DNA from: Oscillospiraceae bacterium
GTDB taxonomy: Bacteria; Bacillota; Clostridia; Oscillospirales; Ruminococcaceae
Assembly: GCA_018380115.1 (NCBI GenBank)
Contig: JAGZUF010000005.1
Span: 69,991-133,990, forward strand
Direction: 5' to 3'
DNA: 64,000 nt
Below are positions 41,720-50,351 of this stretch, piece after piece (position 1 is the stretch's first letter; every line of letters starts with the position of its first letter). A model generated the notes under the pieces. The model saw nothing but the letters and a program-made list of their open reading frames with translations, was not told where the DNA came from and did no database searches. A program made the translations under genes and the position numbers.

Positions 41720-41752
41720 AAGTGCCGCAGGCAAAGCAAGCCTGCGGCATTT
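41720..41752. terminator. terminator of the tRNA operon
   Basis: TGCCGCAGGC and GCCTGCGGCA arms around AAAGCAA, with T-tracts on both strands. On the minus strand it directly follows tRNA-Arg. Confidence 0.8.
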
Positions 41753-41754
41753 TC

Positions 41755-41831
41755 TGGCGCGCCCGAAGGAATTCGAATCCCCGGCCTTCCGCTTAGGAGG
41801 CGGACGCTCTATCCTGCTGAGCTACGGGCGC
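41755..41831 (-). tRNA. tRNA-Arg (anticodon CCT), CCA encoded
   Basis: The minus strand folds as a complete cloverleaf: acceptor GCGCCCG/CGGGCGC, D-arm with AGCTCAGCAGG, anticodon loop CTCCTAA, T-arm GGATTCGAATTCC, then G-CCA. The anticodon CCT reads AGG. Confidence 0.93.
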
Positions 41832-41873
41832 ATACGACACCGGGCATATCCGCAAACGAATATGCCCGGCATG

Positions 41874-41959
41874 TGGTGCCGGTGGTGGGACTTGAACCCA
41901 CACGGTGTTGCCACCAACGGATTTTGAGTCCGCATCGTCTGCCATTCCGACACACCGGC
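41874..41959 (-). tRNA. tRNA-Leu (anticodon CAA), CCA encoded
   Basis: Minus strand: acceptor GCCGGTG/CACCGGC, anticodon loop CTCAAAA, long variable arm TGGTGGCAACACC (class II tRNA), T-arm GGGTTCAAGTCCC, then A-CCA. The anticodon CAA reads TTG. It is the first gene of the two-tRNA unit. Confidence 0.93.
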
Positions 41960-41977
41960 ATATGATATAGCTGTTAT

Positions 41978-42006
41978 ATTATACCGTATTTTTTGCCCGC
42001 CCGCAA
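41978..42006 (-). promoter_or_regulatory. tRNA operon promoter
   Basis: Minus strand TTGCGG (42001-42006) and TATAAT (41978-41983) with a 17-base spacer, about 18 bases before the tRNA-Leu 5' end. Confidence 0.7.
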
Positions 42007-42048
42007 GAGTTTTTTTCTGCGCGCGGCCTGATGCTTTTATATACAGGC

Positions 42049-42090
42049 GCACAGCGCCCCACCTTCAAAGGCAGGGCGCTGTGCATTTTT
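42049..42090 (-). terminator. hairpin downstream of the sugar ATPase gene
   Basis: GCACAGCGCCC (42049-42059) pairs with GGGCGCTGTGC (42074-42084). The T-run is on the plus strand side; it may still end the leftward ATPase transcript. Confidence 0.5.
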
Positions 42091-42097
42091 CAAGTGC

Positions 42098-43207
42098 TCA
42101 GTTCATGATGGCCAGTTCGGTCTCGGGGTCGAACAGGTGCAGCTTTTTGGTGTCAAGTGCAACCTTTACATCGCTGCCGCTTTTTGCGGTAGAGGCCGGG
42201 CTTACGCGGGCCGTCATTTTATAGCCCTTATATTCCAGATACAGATAAATTTCAGAACCCATCAGCTCAGACACATCCACATGAGCAGTAAGCTGCGAAG
42301 CAGGGTGCTTTGCCAGGAATTCCTCATCATCCTTGATGTCCTCGGGACGAATGCCCGCCTTGATGGCCTTGCCCACATAGGAGGCCAGCTTGTCGTTCAC
42401 CTTGGCCGGGTCAATCAGCAGCTTGTCGCCGCCAAGGTCTACATAATAGCTGTCGCCCTCCTTCTGCAGGGTGGCGTCCAGGAAATTCATCTGAGGCGAA
42501 CCAATGAAGCCCGCCACGAACATGTTGCAGGGGAAATCATACAAATTCTGCGGCGTATCCACCTGCTGTACCACGCCGTCCTTCATCACCACGATGCGGT
42601 CGCCCATGGTCATGGCCTCCGTCTGATCGTGCGTGACGTAAATGAAGGTGGTGGCCAGCTTCTGGTGCAGGCGGATGATCTCGGTGCGCATGGCGGTGCG
42701 CAGCTTGGCATCCAGGTTGGAGAGAGGCTCGTCCAGCAGGAACACAGCCGGGTTGCGCACCATGGCGCGCCCCAGGGCCACGCGCTGGCGCTGGCCGCCG
42801 GAAAGGGCCTTGGGCTTGCGGTCCAGCAGGTGCTCGATGTCCAGCACCTTGGCGGCCTCGCGCACGCGCTTGTCTATTTCCGCCTTCGGCGTTTTGCGCA
42901 GCTCAAGGCCGAAGGCCATGTTCTTGTACACCGTCATATGCGGGTACAGCGCGTAGTTCTGGAACACCATGGCGATGTCGCGATCCTTCGGGGGCACGTC
43001 GTTCACAAGACGGTCGCCAATATACAGCTCACCCTTCGAGATGTCCTCCAGCCCGGCTATCATGCGCAGCGTGGTAGATTTGCCGCAGCCCGACGGGCCA
43101 ACCAGAATAATAAATTCCTTATCCGCTATTTCGAGGTTGAAATCCGTCACTGCCTGCACGTTGCCGGGGTAAATTTTGTAAATTCCTTTACAGCTTATGC
43201 TTGCCAT
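42098..43207 (-). CDS. orphan sugar ABC transporter ATP-binding protein (MsmX/UgpC type)
   Basis: A 369-residue ATPase of the carbohydrate uptake family 1. Walker A is GPSGCGKST, signature LSGGQRQRVALGRAMVR, Walker B VFLLDEPLSNLDAKLR, switch TFIYVTHDQTEAMT. The C-terminal third is the OB-fold regulatory domain (AGIRPEDI, ELMGSEIYLYLEYKG). No permease or binding-protein gene adjoins it. In Firmicutes such stand-alone ATPases (MsmX, MsmK) energise several sugar importers, and the importer at 6087-9282 lacks an ATPase. It is divergent from an AraC regulator. Confidence 0.93.
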   Translation of the reverse strand: MASISCKGIYKIYPGNVQAVTDFNLEIADKEFIILVGPSGCGKSTTLRMIAGLEDISKGELYIGDRLVNDVPPKDRDIAMVFQNYALYPHMTVYKNMAFGLELRKTPKAEIDKRVREAAKVLDIEHLLDRKPKALSGGQRQRVALGRAMVRNPAVFLLDEPLSNLDAKLRTAMRTEIIRLHQKLATTFIYVTHDQTEAMTMGDRIVVMKDGVVQQVDTPQNLYDFPCNMFVAGFIGSPQMNFLDATLQKEGDSYYVDLGGDKLLIDPAKVNDKLASYVGKAIKAGIRPEDIKDDEEFLAKHPASQLTAHVDVSELMGSEIYLYLEYKGYKMTARVSPASTAKSGSDVKVALDTKKLHLFDPETELAIMN

Positions 43208-43328
43208 AGAAAAGCCTCCCTATCGTATTTTATTGATGCCATTGACGGCACATTACCCTTTTAATATAATAATATCAGGTTTTTCCGCAATTAATATAGT
43301 ATTTTATTGATATATGGATGGGATTTTT

Positions 43329-44135
43329 ATGCTGTTTGACGCAGATGCCGTATGCCGCGCCGCCTTCTGCCGCGAGGTAGCCCAGGGCGCTGGGCCCAGG
43401 CTGCATGACGCGGCGCTGTGCGCCGTGCTGGTGCAGGATGGCATGGCCGCCGCCAGCGCCGGGGAATGGGCCGCCGCACTGCATGCGGGCACCCTGTGCC
43501 TGTGCCCCGGCAGCGTGCAGCTTGCCCCGGCAGAAAGCTGCCGCGCACTGTGCGTGGGCTTTGAGGGGGCGGCGGCGCAGCAGGCGGCCGCCGGGCTGGC
43601 CGCGCCGCTGGCCGTGCAGGCAGCCCTGTGCCCGCAGGCGGTGCAGGCGCTGCGGGGGCTGGCCGCCGCCGAAAAGCAGGGCGCGGCCGATGCGGCGCTG
43701 TGTTTTGGCGCCCTGTGCGCGCTGAACGGCGCCGGCGAAGCGTCCGGCGGCGGCGCCGGGCACAGCCCGCTTGTGGCACAGGCCGTACTTGCCATGCGCA
43801 GCCATTATTCCGAGCTTTACGGCGTGGAAGAGCTAAGCGCCCAGCTTGGCGTGAGCAAAAGCCACCTTGTGCGCGTTTTTGCCGCCGAAATGGGAATGGG
43901 GCCGGGCCACTACCTGACGCAGGTGCGGCTGCAGGCCGCAAAGCTTCTTCTGGCACACCGCCCCTACCCGCTGGAGCTGGTGGCTAGCCTGTGTGGTTTT
44001 TCGGGCGCAAACTATTTTTGCCGCGTGTTCCGCCGCAGCACGGGCCTTACCCCCGCCGCGTGGCGCAGGGCCAACCGCGGCGCCTGCGGCACCCCGGCGG
44101 ACGCCGATGCGCTGGAGCGCGGGCTTTTCGTATAA
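43329..44135 (+). CDS. AraC family transcriptional regulator
   Basis: A 268-residue regulator. The C-terminal 100 residues form the AraC double HTH (AVLAMRSHYSELYGVEELSAQLGVSKSHLVRVFAAEMG ... GFSGANYFCRVFRRSTGLTPAAWRR, shown in parts). The N-terminal 150 residues are Ala/Cys-rich and only loosely cupin-like. ATG 43329 is preferred over 43314 because GGATGGGA lies just before it. It is divergent from the orphan sugar ATPase and may control it. Confidence 0.85.
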   Translation: MLFDADAVCRAAFCREVAQGAGPRLHDAALCAVLVQDGMAAASAGEWAAALHAGTLCLCPGSVQLAPAESCRALCVGFEGAAAQQAAAGLAAPLAVQAALCPQAVQALRGLAAAEKQGAADAALCFGALCALNGAGEASGGGAGHSPLVAQAVLAMRSHYSELYGVEELSAQLGVSKSHLVRVFAAEMGMGPGHYLTQVRLQAAKLLLAHRPYPLELVASLCGFSGANYFCRVFRRSTGLTPAAWRRANRGACGTPADADALERGLFV

Positions 44136-44204
44136 TCTCACACAAAAAGTTCACCTTCGGTGTGCCTGCGCCAGCTTTTTCTTCCCACATGGGCCGGAAC
44201 GTGC

Positions 44205-44210
44205 TATAAT
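44205..44210 (+). promoter_or_regulatory. nagB -10 element
   Basis: TATAAT within TGCTATAATG; the -35 (TTCCCA, 17 bases upstream) is weak. About 80 bases of leader precede the ATG. Confidence 0.5.
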
Positions 44211-44291
44211 GAAATGCGGAAAAGGGCCGGGCCATGTGCCCGGCACAGGGACCAACGCGCTATATTCTCATAAAAAAGGAGAACGGATACC

Positions 44292-45032
44292 ATGAAAGTG
44301 ATCGTGACAAACAGCTATGATGAATCCTGCGCTGTGGTGGCGGGCATGATCCGCGACCTGGTGAACGCGAAGCCAAACGCAAAGCTTGGCCTTGCAACGG
44401 GCGGCACGCCCGTGCCCATTTACCAGAAGCTGGCCCAGATGAACAAGGCCGGCGAGGTGGATTTTTCCGCCGTGCACACGGTGAACCTGGATGAATACTG
44501 CGGCCTGCCCGGCACGCACGACCAGAGCTACCGCTATTTTATGGACACGAACCTGTTCAACCATATCAACATCGACAAGGCAAACACCTTTGTGGCCAGC
44601 GGCATGGGCGACCCCGAGGCCAACGCCGCCGAGCTGGAGGCCAAGGTGCGCGAGGGCGGCGCGCCCGACCTGCAGCTTTTGGGCATTGGCAACAACGGCC
44701 ACATCGCCTTCAACGAGGCGAATGAGGACCACCTTGTCGCCGTGGCCCACACCGAAAAGCTGACGCAGAGCACCATCGACGCCAACGCCCGCTTCTTCGA
44801 AAAGAAGGAAGATGTGCCCACCATGGCCATTACCATGGGCATGGGCGACATCATGGCCGCCAAACAGGTGGTGCTGGTGGCAACGGGCCTTGCCAAGGTA
44901 CCCGCCATCAAAGGGCTTGTGATGAACGATGAAATCACCACCAAAAACCCCTCCACCATGCTGAAGATGCACGAAAACGCCGTGGTGGTCATTGACAAAG
45001 AGCTGGCCGACGCCGTGGGCTACAAGGCGTAA
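44292..45032 (+). CDS. nagB: glucosamine-6-phosphate deaminase NagB
   Basis: A 246-residue enzyme converting glucosamine 6-phosphate to fructose 6-phosphate and ammonia. LGLATGGTPVPIYQKL binds the phosphate, VNLDEYCGLPGTHDQSYRYFM holds the catalytic Asp, and LLGIGNNGHIAFNEA the proton-relay Asp/His region (here NNGHIAFNEA). AAGGAGA precedes the ATG. Monocistronic; no nagA is in the window. The terminator behind it is part of repeat family 2. Confidence 0.96.
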   Translation: MKVIVTNSYDESCAVVAGMIRDLVNAKPNAKLGLATGGTPVPIYQKLAQMNKAGEVDFSAVHTVNLDEYCGLPGTHDQSYRYFMDTNLFNHINIDKANTFVASGMGDPEANAAELEAKVREGGAPDLQLLGIGNNGHIAFNEANEDHLVAVAHTEKLTQSTIDANARFFEKKEDVPTMAITMGMGDIMAAKQVVLVATGLAKVPAIKGLVMNDEITTKNPSTMLKMHENAVVVIDKELADAVGYKA

Positions 45033-45113
45033 AAGAAGAGAAGGCTTTGGCAGGGGCCGCCTTATGGCATTCACAGCCGGGCAGGCCGCCCAGCACTCTT
45101 CTGCCGGTGCTGC

Positions 45114-45154
45114 GCCCCGCCGCTGTGAAAACAGCGGCGGGGCGCTTTTCTTTT
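45114..45154 (+). terminator. terminator of nagB
   Basis: GCCCCGCCGCTGT (45114-45126), GAAA tetraloop, ACAGCGGCGGGGC (45131-45143), then GCTTTTCTTTT. Confidence 0.88.
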
Positions 45155-45280
45155 AGCTGGCCGTATTCTTTTCTGCATTGACGCGCTCATGGCGCTTCCC
45201 CGCTGTGCCTGCATATTTTCCGGGCACAGCGAAAGCGCTTTGGCATCACCGGCCTTTCGGCGGTTCTGCCTGCGATAAAG
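45114..45280 (+). repeat. dispersed structured repeat, family 2, copy C
   Basis: The nagB terminator, then CTGGCCGTATTC, CCCCGCTGTGCC, CCGGGCACAGCGAAAGCGC, a CCGGCCTTTCGGCGG hairpin and GATAAA, collinear with copies at 15802 and 41558. Confidence 0.7.
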
Positions 45281-45327
45281 GGGCCCTGGCCCCGGCAAAA
45301 GCCGGGGCCAGGGCCTTTTCTCTGCAC

Positions 45328-45939
45328 TTATGCATGCGCGCCCTGCGCCAGAAAAGCGGCGGCCCGCGCATACAGCGCCTGCACGGCGGGCGGCTGGTCG
45401 TCTCCGGGCAGCACCTCGCTGATGGAGTATCCATCCTCCTGCAGCACCTGTGCCAGGTGCCGGTAGCTCGGCCGCGCAAACGGCGGCCGGGCGGGCGGCA
45501 CAGCGCACACGGGCAGCAGGCTGTCCTGCTCATAAATGCAGTTCATCGTCACAATTTTCCACACGCCCTGCTCTTTGCGCGCCGTGTATAAAAAGCGCAC
45601 CTGAGAGACAAGGTCCACCCACGTCCCGCCCATCCGGCGGCGGATATGGATGCTGCCCATCGTCACGCTGGCGGCGTGCGTGCCGTTCAGCCACACAAGG
45701 GTGTTGTTCAGCTTATGAGGCGCTTTCGCCTTCATTTTTTTCGAGGCCTCCACAAAGCCCTGCCCGCTGCCCTGATACCAGGATATCTCCACGCGGGAAT
45801 CCTGCGCAAAGCAGGCCAGCATGCTGTCCCACAGGGCGTTGTCGCGGCAGAAGCGTTCATATTCCACCAGCTCCCGCACACGGAATTTTTCCAGCATGTC
45901 CTCCGCGCTTTCTGTGCGCGGCATATCGAAAAAGCCCAT
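45328..45939 (-). CDS. SnoaL-like/NTF2-fold domain protein
   Basis: A 203-residue protein whose first 140 residues match the SnoaL-like (NTF2-fold) family: VRELVEYERFCRDNALWDSMLACFAQDSRVEISWY, GTHAASVTMGSIHIRRRMGGTWVDLVSQVRFLYTA and WKIVTMNCIYEQD. Relatives include bile-acid dehydratase, scytalone dehydratase and ketosteroid isomerases, so a dehydration or isomerisation of a small hydrophobic substrate is possible. Two ATGs (45942, 45939) lie just after GGAGG; 45939 has the better spacing. It follows ptb in the same direction after a hairpin. Confidence 0.75.
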   Translation of the reverse strand: MGFFDMPRTESAEDMLEKFRVRELVEYERFCRDNALWDSMLACFAQDSRVEISWYQGSGQGFVEASKKMKAKAPHKLNNTLVWLNGTHAASVTMGSIHIRRRMGGTWVDLVSQVRFLYTARKEQGVWKIVTMNCIYEQDSLLPVCAVPPARPPFARPSYRHLAQVLQEDGYSISEVLPGDDQPPAVQALYARAAAFLAQGAHA

Positions 45940-45955
45940 CATTTCCTCCATTCAA

Positions 45956-45985
45956 AACGGCGCCCGGCCAAAGCGCGCGGGCGCC
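45956..45985 (-). terminator. terminator of the buk-ptb operon
   Basis: GGCGCCCG (45959-45966) pairs with CGGGCGCC (45978-45985); on the minus strand it is followed by GTTTTGA, directly before the SnoaL-like gene. Confidence 0.6.
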
Positions 45986-45992
45986 GCATCTG

Positions 45993-46898
45993 TTACAGTG
46001 CGTTCAGCAGCGACATCAAAATGCCGTGATACTTGTTTTCCGGCGTGTCGGTGCGGCTGGTGGCTATCACCGGCGTGGTGGTGCCAAGCAGCACACCGGC
46101 CGAGCGAAGGCCCGCAAAGAACGTAATGCTCTTTGTGAAAATATTGCCCGCGCACAGCTCCGGCATCACCAGAATATCGGCGCTGCCTGCGGCGGGGTCC
46201 GTCACACCCTTATGGCGCGCCGCCTGCAAGGAGACGGCGTTGTCCAGCCCCAGCGGGCCGCCCACGATGCAGCCGGGCAGCTCGCCGTTCAGGCATGCCT
46301 GTTTCAGCGCGGCAGCCTCCACCGTGCTGGGTATTTTGGGGTTCACCACCTCCACGGCGCTCACCACCGCCACCTTCGGGCACTCACAGCCCAGCCTGTG
46401 CGCAAAGCGCACGGCATTTTCCACAATTTTTTTCTTCTGCTGCACATCGGGCGCAATGTTGATGGCGCAGTCTGTAATTTGGAACATGCGGCCCTCTTTC
46501 GTCCATTCCACCAAGGTGGACTGGCTCAAAAGCCCGCCCTGCGGCAGCAGGCCCATGTGCTTATCCAGCACGGCGTGCATATAAGCGGAGGTTTGCAGCA
46601 GGCCCTTCATGGGCATGTCCGCCTTGCCCTCATGCACCATGGCCACGGCGCGGCGGGCGTTCTCCTCCTCTGTTTCACAGGCTATCAGCTCATAGCCGTC
46701 CTGCGGCTCGTCCATGCTGCGCAGCAGGGACGCTATTTCGTCCACCCGGCCCAGCAGGGCGGCTGTCACCAGCCCCTTGCGCTTTGCGTGCACCACTGCC
46801 TCCAGCGAGTAGGAATCGTGCGCGCCCGTCAGGGCAATGCGCTTTTTCACGCCGCTGCTCAGAATGTGGCGCTCTATTTCATCAAATGTGCGAAACAC
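45993..46898 (-). CDS. ptb: phosphate butyryltransferase
   Basis: A 301-residue phosphotransacylase, converting butyryl-CoA and phosphate to butyryl phosphate. GKADMPMKGLLQTSAYMHAVL, ITDCAINIAPDVQQKK and the C-terminal ADILVMPELCAGNIFTKSITFFAG are family landmarks. It follows buk by 14 bases. With buk it forms the kinase route that ends fermentation in butyrate and ATP. Propionyl or branched-chain substrates remain possible. Confidence 0.93.
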   Translation of the reverse strand: MFRTFDEIERHILSSGVKKRIALTGAHDSYSLEAVVHAKRKGLVTAALLGRVDEIASLLRSMDEPQDGYELIACETEEENARRAVAMVHEGKADMPMKGLLQTSAYMHAVLDKHMGLLPQGGLLSQSTLVEWTKEGRMFQITDCAINIAPDVQQKKKIVENAVRFAHRLGCECPKVAVVSAVEVVNPKIPSTVEAAALKQACLNGELPGCIVGGPLGLDNAVSLQAARHKGVTDPAAGSADILVMPELCAGNIFTKSITFFAGLRSAGVLLGTTTPVIATSRTDTPENKYHGILMSLLNAL

Positions 46899-46912
46899 TC
46901 GGTCTCCCCCTT

Positions 46913-47998
46913 TTATAATTCTTTCACAGGCTCAAGCCCAAGCAGTGCGCGGCAGGCCGCCTGCCCCAGCGCCTGCATTTCCAGCTCGCCAGGGTACACC
47001 TTTACCGGCGCCAGAAAACCTACCTGCCTGCGCAGGGCTGCCGCCGCATATTCTGAGTGCGCCATGCCGCCCGTCAGCAAAATGGCGTCCACATGGCCGC
47101 ATAGCACGGCCGCCATGGCGCCGGCCTCCTTCGCCACCTGGTACAGCATGGCGTCGCACACCTCTTTGGCGCGGGCGTCGCCCGCGGCGATGCGCCTTTC
47201 CACCTCGCGCAAATCGGTCTCGCCCAGGTGGGCCTTCAGCCCGCCTTCGCCCGTCACGCGGCGGCGCATTTCCGCATGCGTATAGCGCCCGCTGTAGCAC
47301 ATGTCTATCAAATCGCCCGCGGGCAATGTGCCGCTTCGGTTGCTGGCAAAGGGGCCGTCGCCGTCCAGGCCGTTGTTCGCGTCCACCATTTTGCCGTGCC
47401 GGTGCGCCACCACGCTGATGCCGCCGCCCATATGGATAACAATGAGGTTCAGCTCTTCATAGGGCCGGCCTGCGTCCTGGGCAAAGCGGCGGGCCGTGGC
47501 CTTCTGGTTCAGCGTCTGCATACGGCTTTTCCGCGTTATCTCCGGCAGGCCGGTGTAGCGGGCCAGCGGGCTGAATTCGTCGATGGTGGGCGGGTCTACG
47601 CTGAAGGCAGGCACGCGCCCGCCCGCAAGGCGCCACGCCACGCGCGGGGCCAGGTCGCCCGGATGATGGCCGTACTTTTCGCTGGCGGATTGCTCCAGCA
47701 GCTTGGGCGTGATGCGGTATACCCCGCCTGTCACCGGCTGGGTGTGCCCGCCCCACGCCACAAAGGCGTCCATGTCAGAGGGGCGGATGCCGTTCTGCTG
47801 CAAAAAGCCCGCCACCGCATTCAGGCGGTATTCCTCCTGAGCCCAGAAGGTGGGGAACTGCTCCAGCTCCTTTGCAGGGTGTGCAAGCGTGCTGGACGCC
47901 CTGCATACATCGTTTTCAAAATAGGCCAGCTTGCTGGAGGTAGAGCCAAAGTTCAGCGCCAAAATGCGGTACACCTTTTTTTCCATGCCTTTATTCAT
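46913..47998 (-). CDS. buk: butyrate kinase
   Basis: A 361-residue acetokinase-family enzyme making ATP from butyryl phosphate. YRILALNFGSTSSKLAYFEND is the first phosphate loop, LNLIVIHMGGGISVVAHRHGKMVDANNGLDGDGPFASNRSGTLP (shown as its landmarks HMGGGISV and DGDGPFASNRSG) the centre, and AILLTGGMAHSEY the last. ATG 47998 overlaps the stop of the acyltransferase gene and has GGAGG just upstream. Order is acyltransferase-buk-ptb, the reverse of the common ptb-buk order. Confidence 0.94.
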   Translation of the reverse strand: MNKGMEKKVYRILALNFGSTSSKLAYFENDVCRASSTLAHPAKELEQFPTFWAQEEYRLNAVAGFLQQNGIRPSDMDAFVAWGGHTQPVTGGVYRITPKLLEQSASEKYGHHPGDLAPRVAWRLAGGRVPAFSVDPPTIDEFSPLARYTGLPEITRKSRMQTLNQKATARRFAQDAGRPYEELNLIVIHMGGGISVVAHRHGKMVDANNGLDGDGPFASNRSGTLPAGDLIDMCYSGRYTHAEMRRRVTGEGGLKAHLGETDLREVERRIAAGDARAKEVCDAMLYQVAKEAGAMAAVLCGHVDAILLTGGMAHSEYAAAALRRQVGFLAPVKVYPGELEMQALGQAACRALLGLEPVKEL

Positions 47999-49212
47999 GC
48001 GGCCTCCATCTCTTTTTTTGCCTGCTCGCGCGTATACCAGGGCTTGCTCTTCAGCCAGGGCATCAGCACCTTTTCTTCAAACTTCATCACAAGATAACCC
48101 AGCACGATGCTGACAGCCAGCGTGATGAAATAGGCGGGCGTTACTTTGCCTGCGTTCTGCTCGTAAGTGCCGGGGCGGCAGCCCATGGCCAGGAAAACAA
48201 ACGTCATGACGGGGTAATGTATCATGTAAATATACATGGCCATGCGCCCCGGTGTGCGCCATATTTTGCTGGAGAAAATGGGGCAGCGCGTGACGGCGTC
48301 CACATTCAAAAGGCACAGAAAGCTGAATACCGTGGTGTAGAAGAAGGTGGCGCCCCACCCGATGCTGAATGCCTGGCCGATGGGCGAGGCAGTGGATACC
48401 CACGATTTGAAGAACACCACCGCCATGCAGAACGCCTGCGCCGCGGCCATCAGCAGCTTCATCCCGCGGGACCACTCTTTCCCTTTCAGGTTGTCGCAGG
48501 CCACCCACAGCAGCACACCGATGGAAAGGCCGCAGAACATGTGCAGAAGCCCGCTGGCCACCGCAAACTCGCCCGCAGTGAGAAATTTGTTCCACATGGG
48601 CATGTTGTCTGTCAGGTAGGAGGAGCCGTAGAACAGCACGATGGTGACGGGGGCTATCCAGCCGGTGAAGTGGCGGTCGTGCCTTGCCAGCAGGTAATAC
48701 ACCGCATAGCCGCACAGAAAAATGCCGGACATGAACCACAGCGGGCCTGCCGTGGTGACGGCGGAAATGCCCTTTTCCGCCACAGAGCCCATGACGGTGT
48801 TGCCGTAAAAGCCGCCTATCTGAAGGCCGAATATTTCCGTGACGCCGTTAATCAGGTACATCACGCCGCCCATGGCCGGAATGCCGAACCACATGCAGTT
48901 TGCCACAATGCACGCAACCGTCACAGCAATAAACAGCGGCAGCAGCGAGAGAAGGCGCGCCTTCAGGTAATTCCACGCCTGGCGGCTGGGCGGCACCTGC
49001 GCCGTCAGGCCCTTTGCCTGCTGCTTTTTGAAATGGCCCATCAGGAAATAGCCGGAGAAGGCCATAAAGGGAATGATAACGTCAAAGCCGTTTGCAAAGC
49101 TGGGCGTGCCGCCCATGCGCACGGGCCCCAGAATAAACACATGCAGCAGCACAAAGTTCACCGCAAACATAAAGCGGAAAAACTCTATGGTATAATTTCT
49201 TTCTTGTTTCAC
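47995..49212 (-). CDS. acyltransferase family 3 membrane protein
   Basis: A 405-residue membrane protein with about ten helices, resembling acyltransferase family 3 (OafA/WecH), which O-acylates cell-surface sugars. RNYTIEFFRFMFAVNFVLLHV is the typical first helix with the conserved Arg/Phe and His; YIYMIHYPVMTFVFLAM is the last-third landmark. A GTG at 49212 seven bases after GGGAGG is the better start. The overlap with buk is odd for a surface-modifying enzyme and suggests a shared transcript. Confidence 0.85.
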   Translation of the reverse strand: MKQERNYTIEFFRFMFAVNFVLLHVFILGPVRMGGTPSFANGFDVIIPFMAFSGYFLMGHFKKQQAKGLTAQVPPSRQAWNYLKARLLSLLPLFIAVTVACIVANCMWFGIPAMGGVMYLINGVTEIFGLQIGGFYGNTVMGSVAEKGISAVTTAGPLWFMSGIFLCGYAVYYLLARHDRHFTGWIAPVTIVLFYGSSYLTDNMPMWNKFLTAGEFAVASGLLHMFCGLSIGVLLWVACDNLKGKEWSRGMKLLMAAAQAFCMAVVFFKSWVSTASPIGQAFSIGWGATFFYTTVFSFLCLLNVDAVTRCPIFSSKIWRTPGRMAMYIYMIHYPVMTFVFLAMGCRPGTYEQNAGKVTPAYFITLAVSIVLGYLVMKFEEKVLMPWLKSKPWYTREQAKKEMEAA

Positions 49213-49464
49213 AATGTTTCCTCCCAGATACATTTCTTCATGGTAAATGCTTTCAGGTTTTGAAGGTTGTTTTGCAAAGCGCGCTTTTTCTGCTTTCCAC
49301 TTAACACTTTTTCAAGTGAAATGTCAAGATTTTCGCTTTATATCCGGCTTTTTTCTATTTTGTCCATAAAACTTCCGCGCCCGCCATGGCAAAACCGCGC
49401 AAAAAATGGCCCTGTTTTGTTTCCGCTGTGCAAACGTCTTTTGTTGTTTTATAATAAACGGCAC

Positions 49465-49493
49465 TTGGAAACGCCCCGCCCGTATGCTATACT
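49465..49493 (+). promoter_or_regulatory. promoter of the IclR regulator gene
   Basis: TTGGAA (49465-49470) and TATACT (49488-49493) separated by 17 bases. The region 49213-49464 is AT-rich and should also hold the acyltransferase-buk-ptb promoter on the other strand. Confidence 0.6.
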
Positions 49494-49532
49494 GAAAAAA
49501 ACAGCGCGCCGCGCGCACAAAGGAGGGGCCCC

Positions 49533-50336
49533 ATGCAGCCAGGAAAAGAAAAAAAGCCGTACCTGTTAAGCTCTGTAAACAACGCTCTGAAAATACTGGA
49601 CCTTTTGAGCGTGCGCGACAACATCGGCGTTGCCGAAATAAGCCGCCTGCTGAAGCTGGACAAGGCCAGCGTGTTCAAAATGCTTTATACGCTGGAGCAT
49701 CGCGATTATGTCATTAAAACAGCCGATGCCAAATACCGCCTTGGCATCAAATTCACCAACTACGGCAACCTTGTGGCCGAACGGCAGACGGTGGCCGATG
49801 TGGCCGCGCCCTATCTGGCGCGACTTCAGGCCGCCACGGGCGAAACCGTGTGCCTCAGCACGCTGAACACGAACGGGCGCGTCATCGTCACACACCTGAT
49901 AGAGGGCAGCGAGCCCGGGCATATTGCCGCCCGCGTGGGCTATGAGATGGACGCGCACAGCAATGCCAACGGCAAGCTGCTGCTGGCAAACCTGTCCAGT
50001 GAAATGCAGGCGTCCATTCTGAAAAAGCTGGCGCTTGTCCCCCACACGCCGTACACCATCACAGACAGGGCTGCGTTTCAAAGCCAGCTGGACGTTCTGC
50101 GCGGCCAGCTTATTGTAGAGCAGCAGCAGGAGGATATTCTGGGCCACAGCGACATGGCCGCGCCCGTGTTCGACCATCTGGGCGCCTGCTGCTGCGCTGT
50201 AAGCATCGTGTGCAGCACGGCGCGCATGGATGAATTTCAGGGCACCTACCGCCGCCTTCTGCTGCGCACCGCCGAGGATATTTCAAAAAAAATGGGCTAC
50301 TACGGCGCATGGAACTGGTTTCCCAACGGGCCCTGA
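49533..50336 (+). CDS. IclR family transcriptional regulator
   Basis: A 267-residue regulator. The N-terminal winged helix (SVNNALKILDLLSVRDNIGVAEISRLLKLDKASVFKMLYTLEHRDYV, here in landmarks) and the C-terminal effector domain (MDAHSNANGKLLLANLS) fit IclR. AGGAGG precedes the ATG by six bases. It is divergent from acyltransferase-buk-ptb and could control that operon; its ligand is unknown. Confidence 0.92.
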   Translation: MQPGKEKKPYLLSSVNNALKILDLLSVRDNIGVAEISRLLKLDKASVFKMLYTLEHRDYVIKTADAKYRLGIKFTNYGNLVAERQTVADVAAPYLARLQAATGETVCLSTLNTNGRVIVTHLIEGSEPGHIAARVGYEMDAHSNANGKLLLANLSSEMQASILKKLALVPHTPYTITDRAAFQSQLDVLRGQLIVEQQQEDILGHSDMAAPVFDHLGACCCAVSIVCSTARMDEFQGTYRRLLLRTAEDISKKMGYYGAWNWFPNGP

Positions 50337-50351
50337 CGGCGCCGCACACAG

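Noticed and set aside
45328..45939. SnoaL-like protein considered as bile-acid 7-alpha-dehydratase (BaiE)
   Set aside because: No other bai genes are near and the similarity visible by eye is only at fold level.
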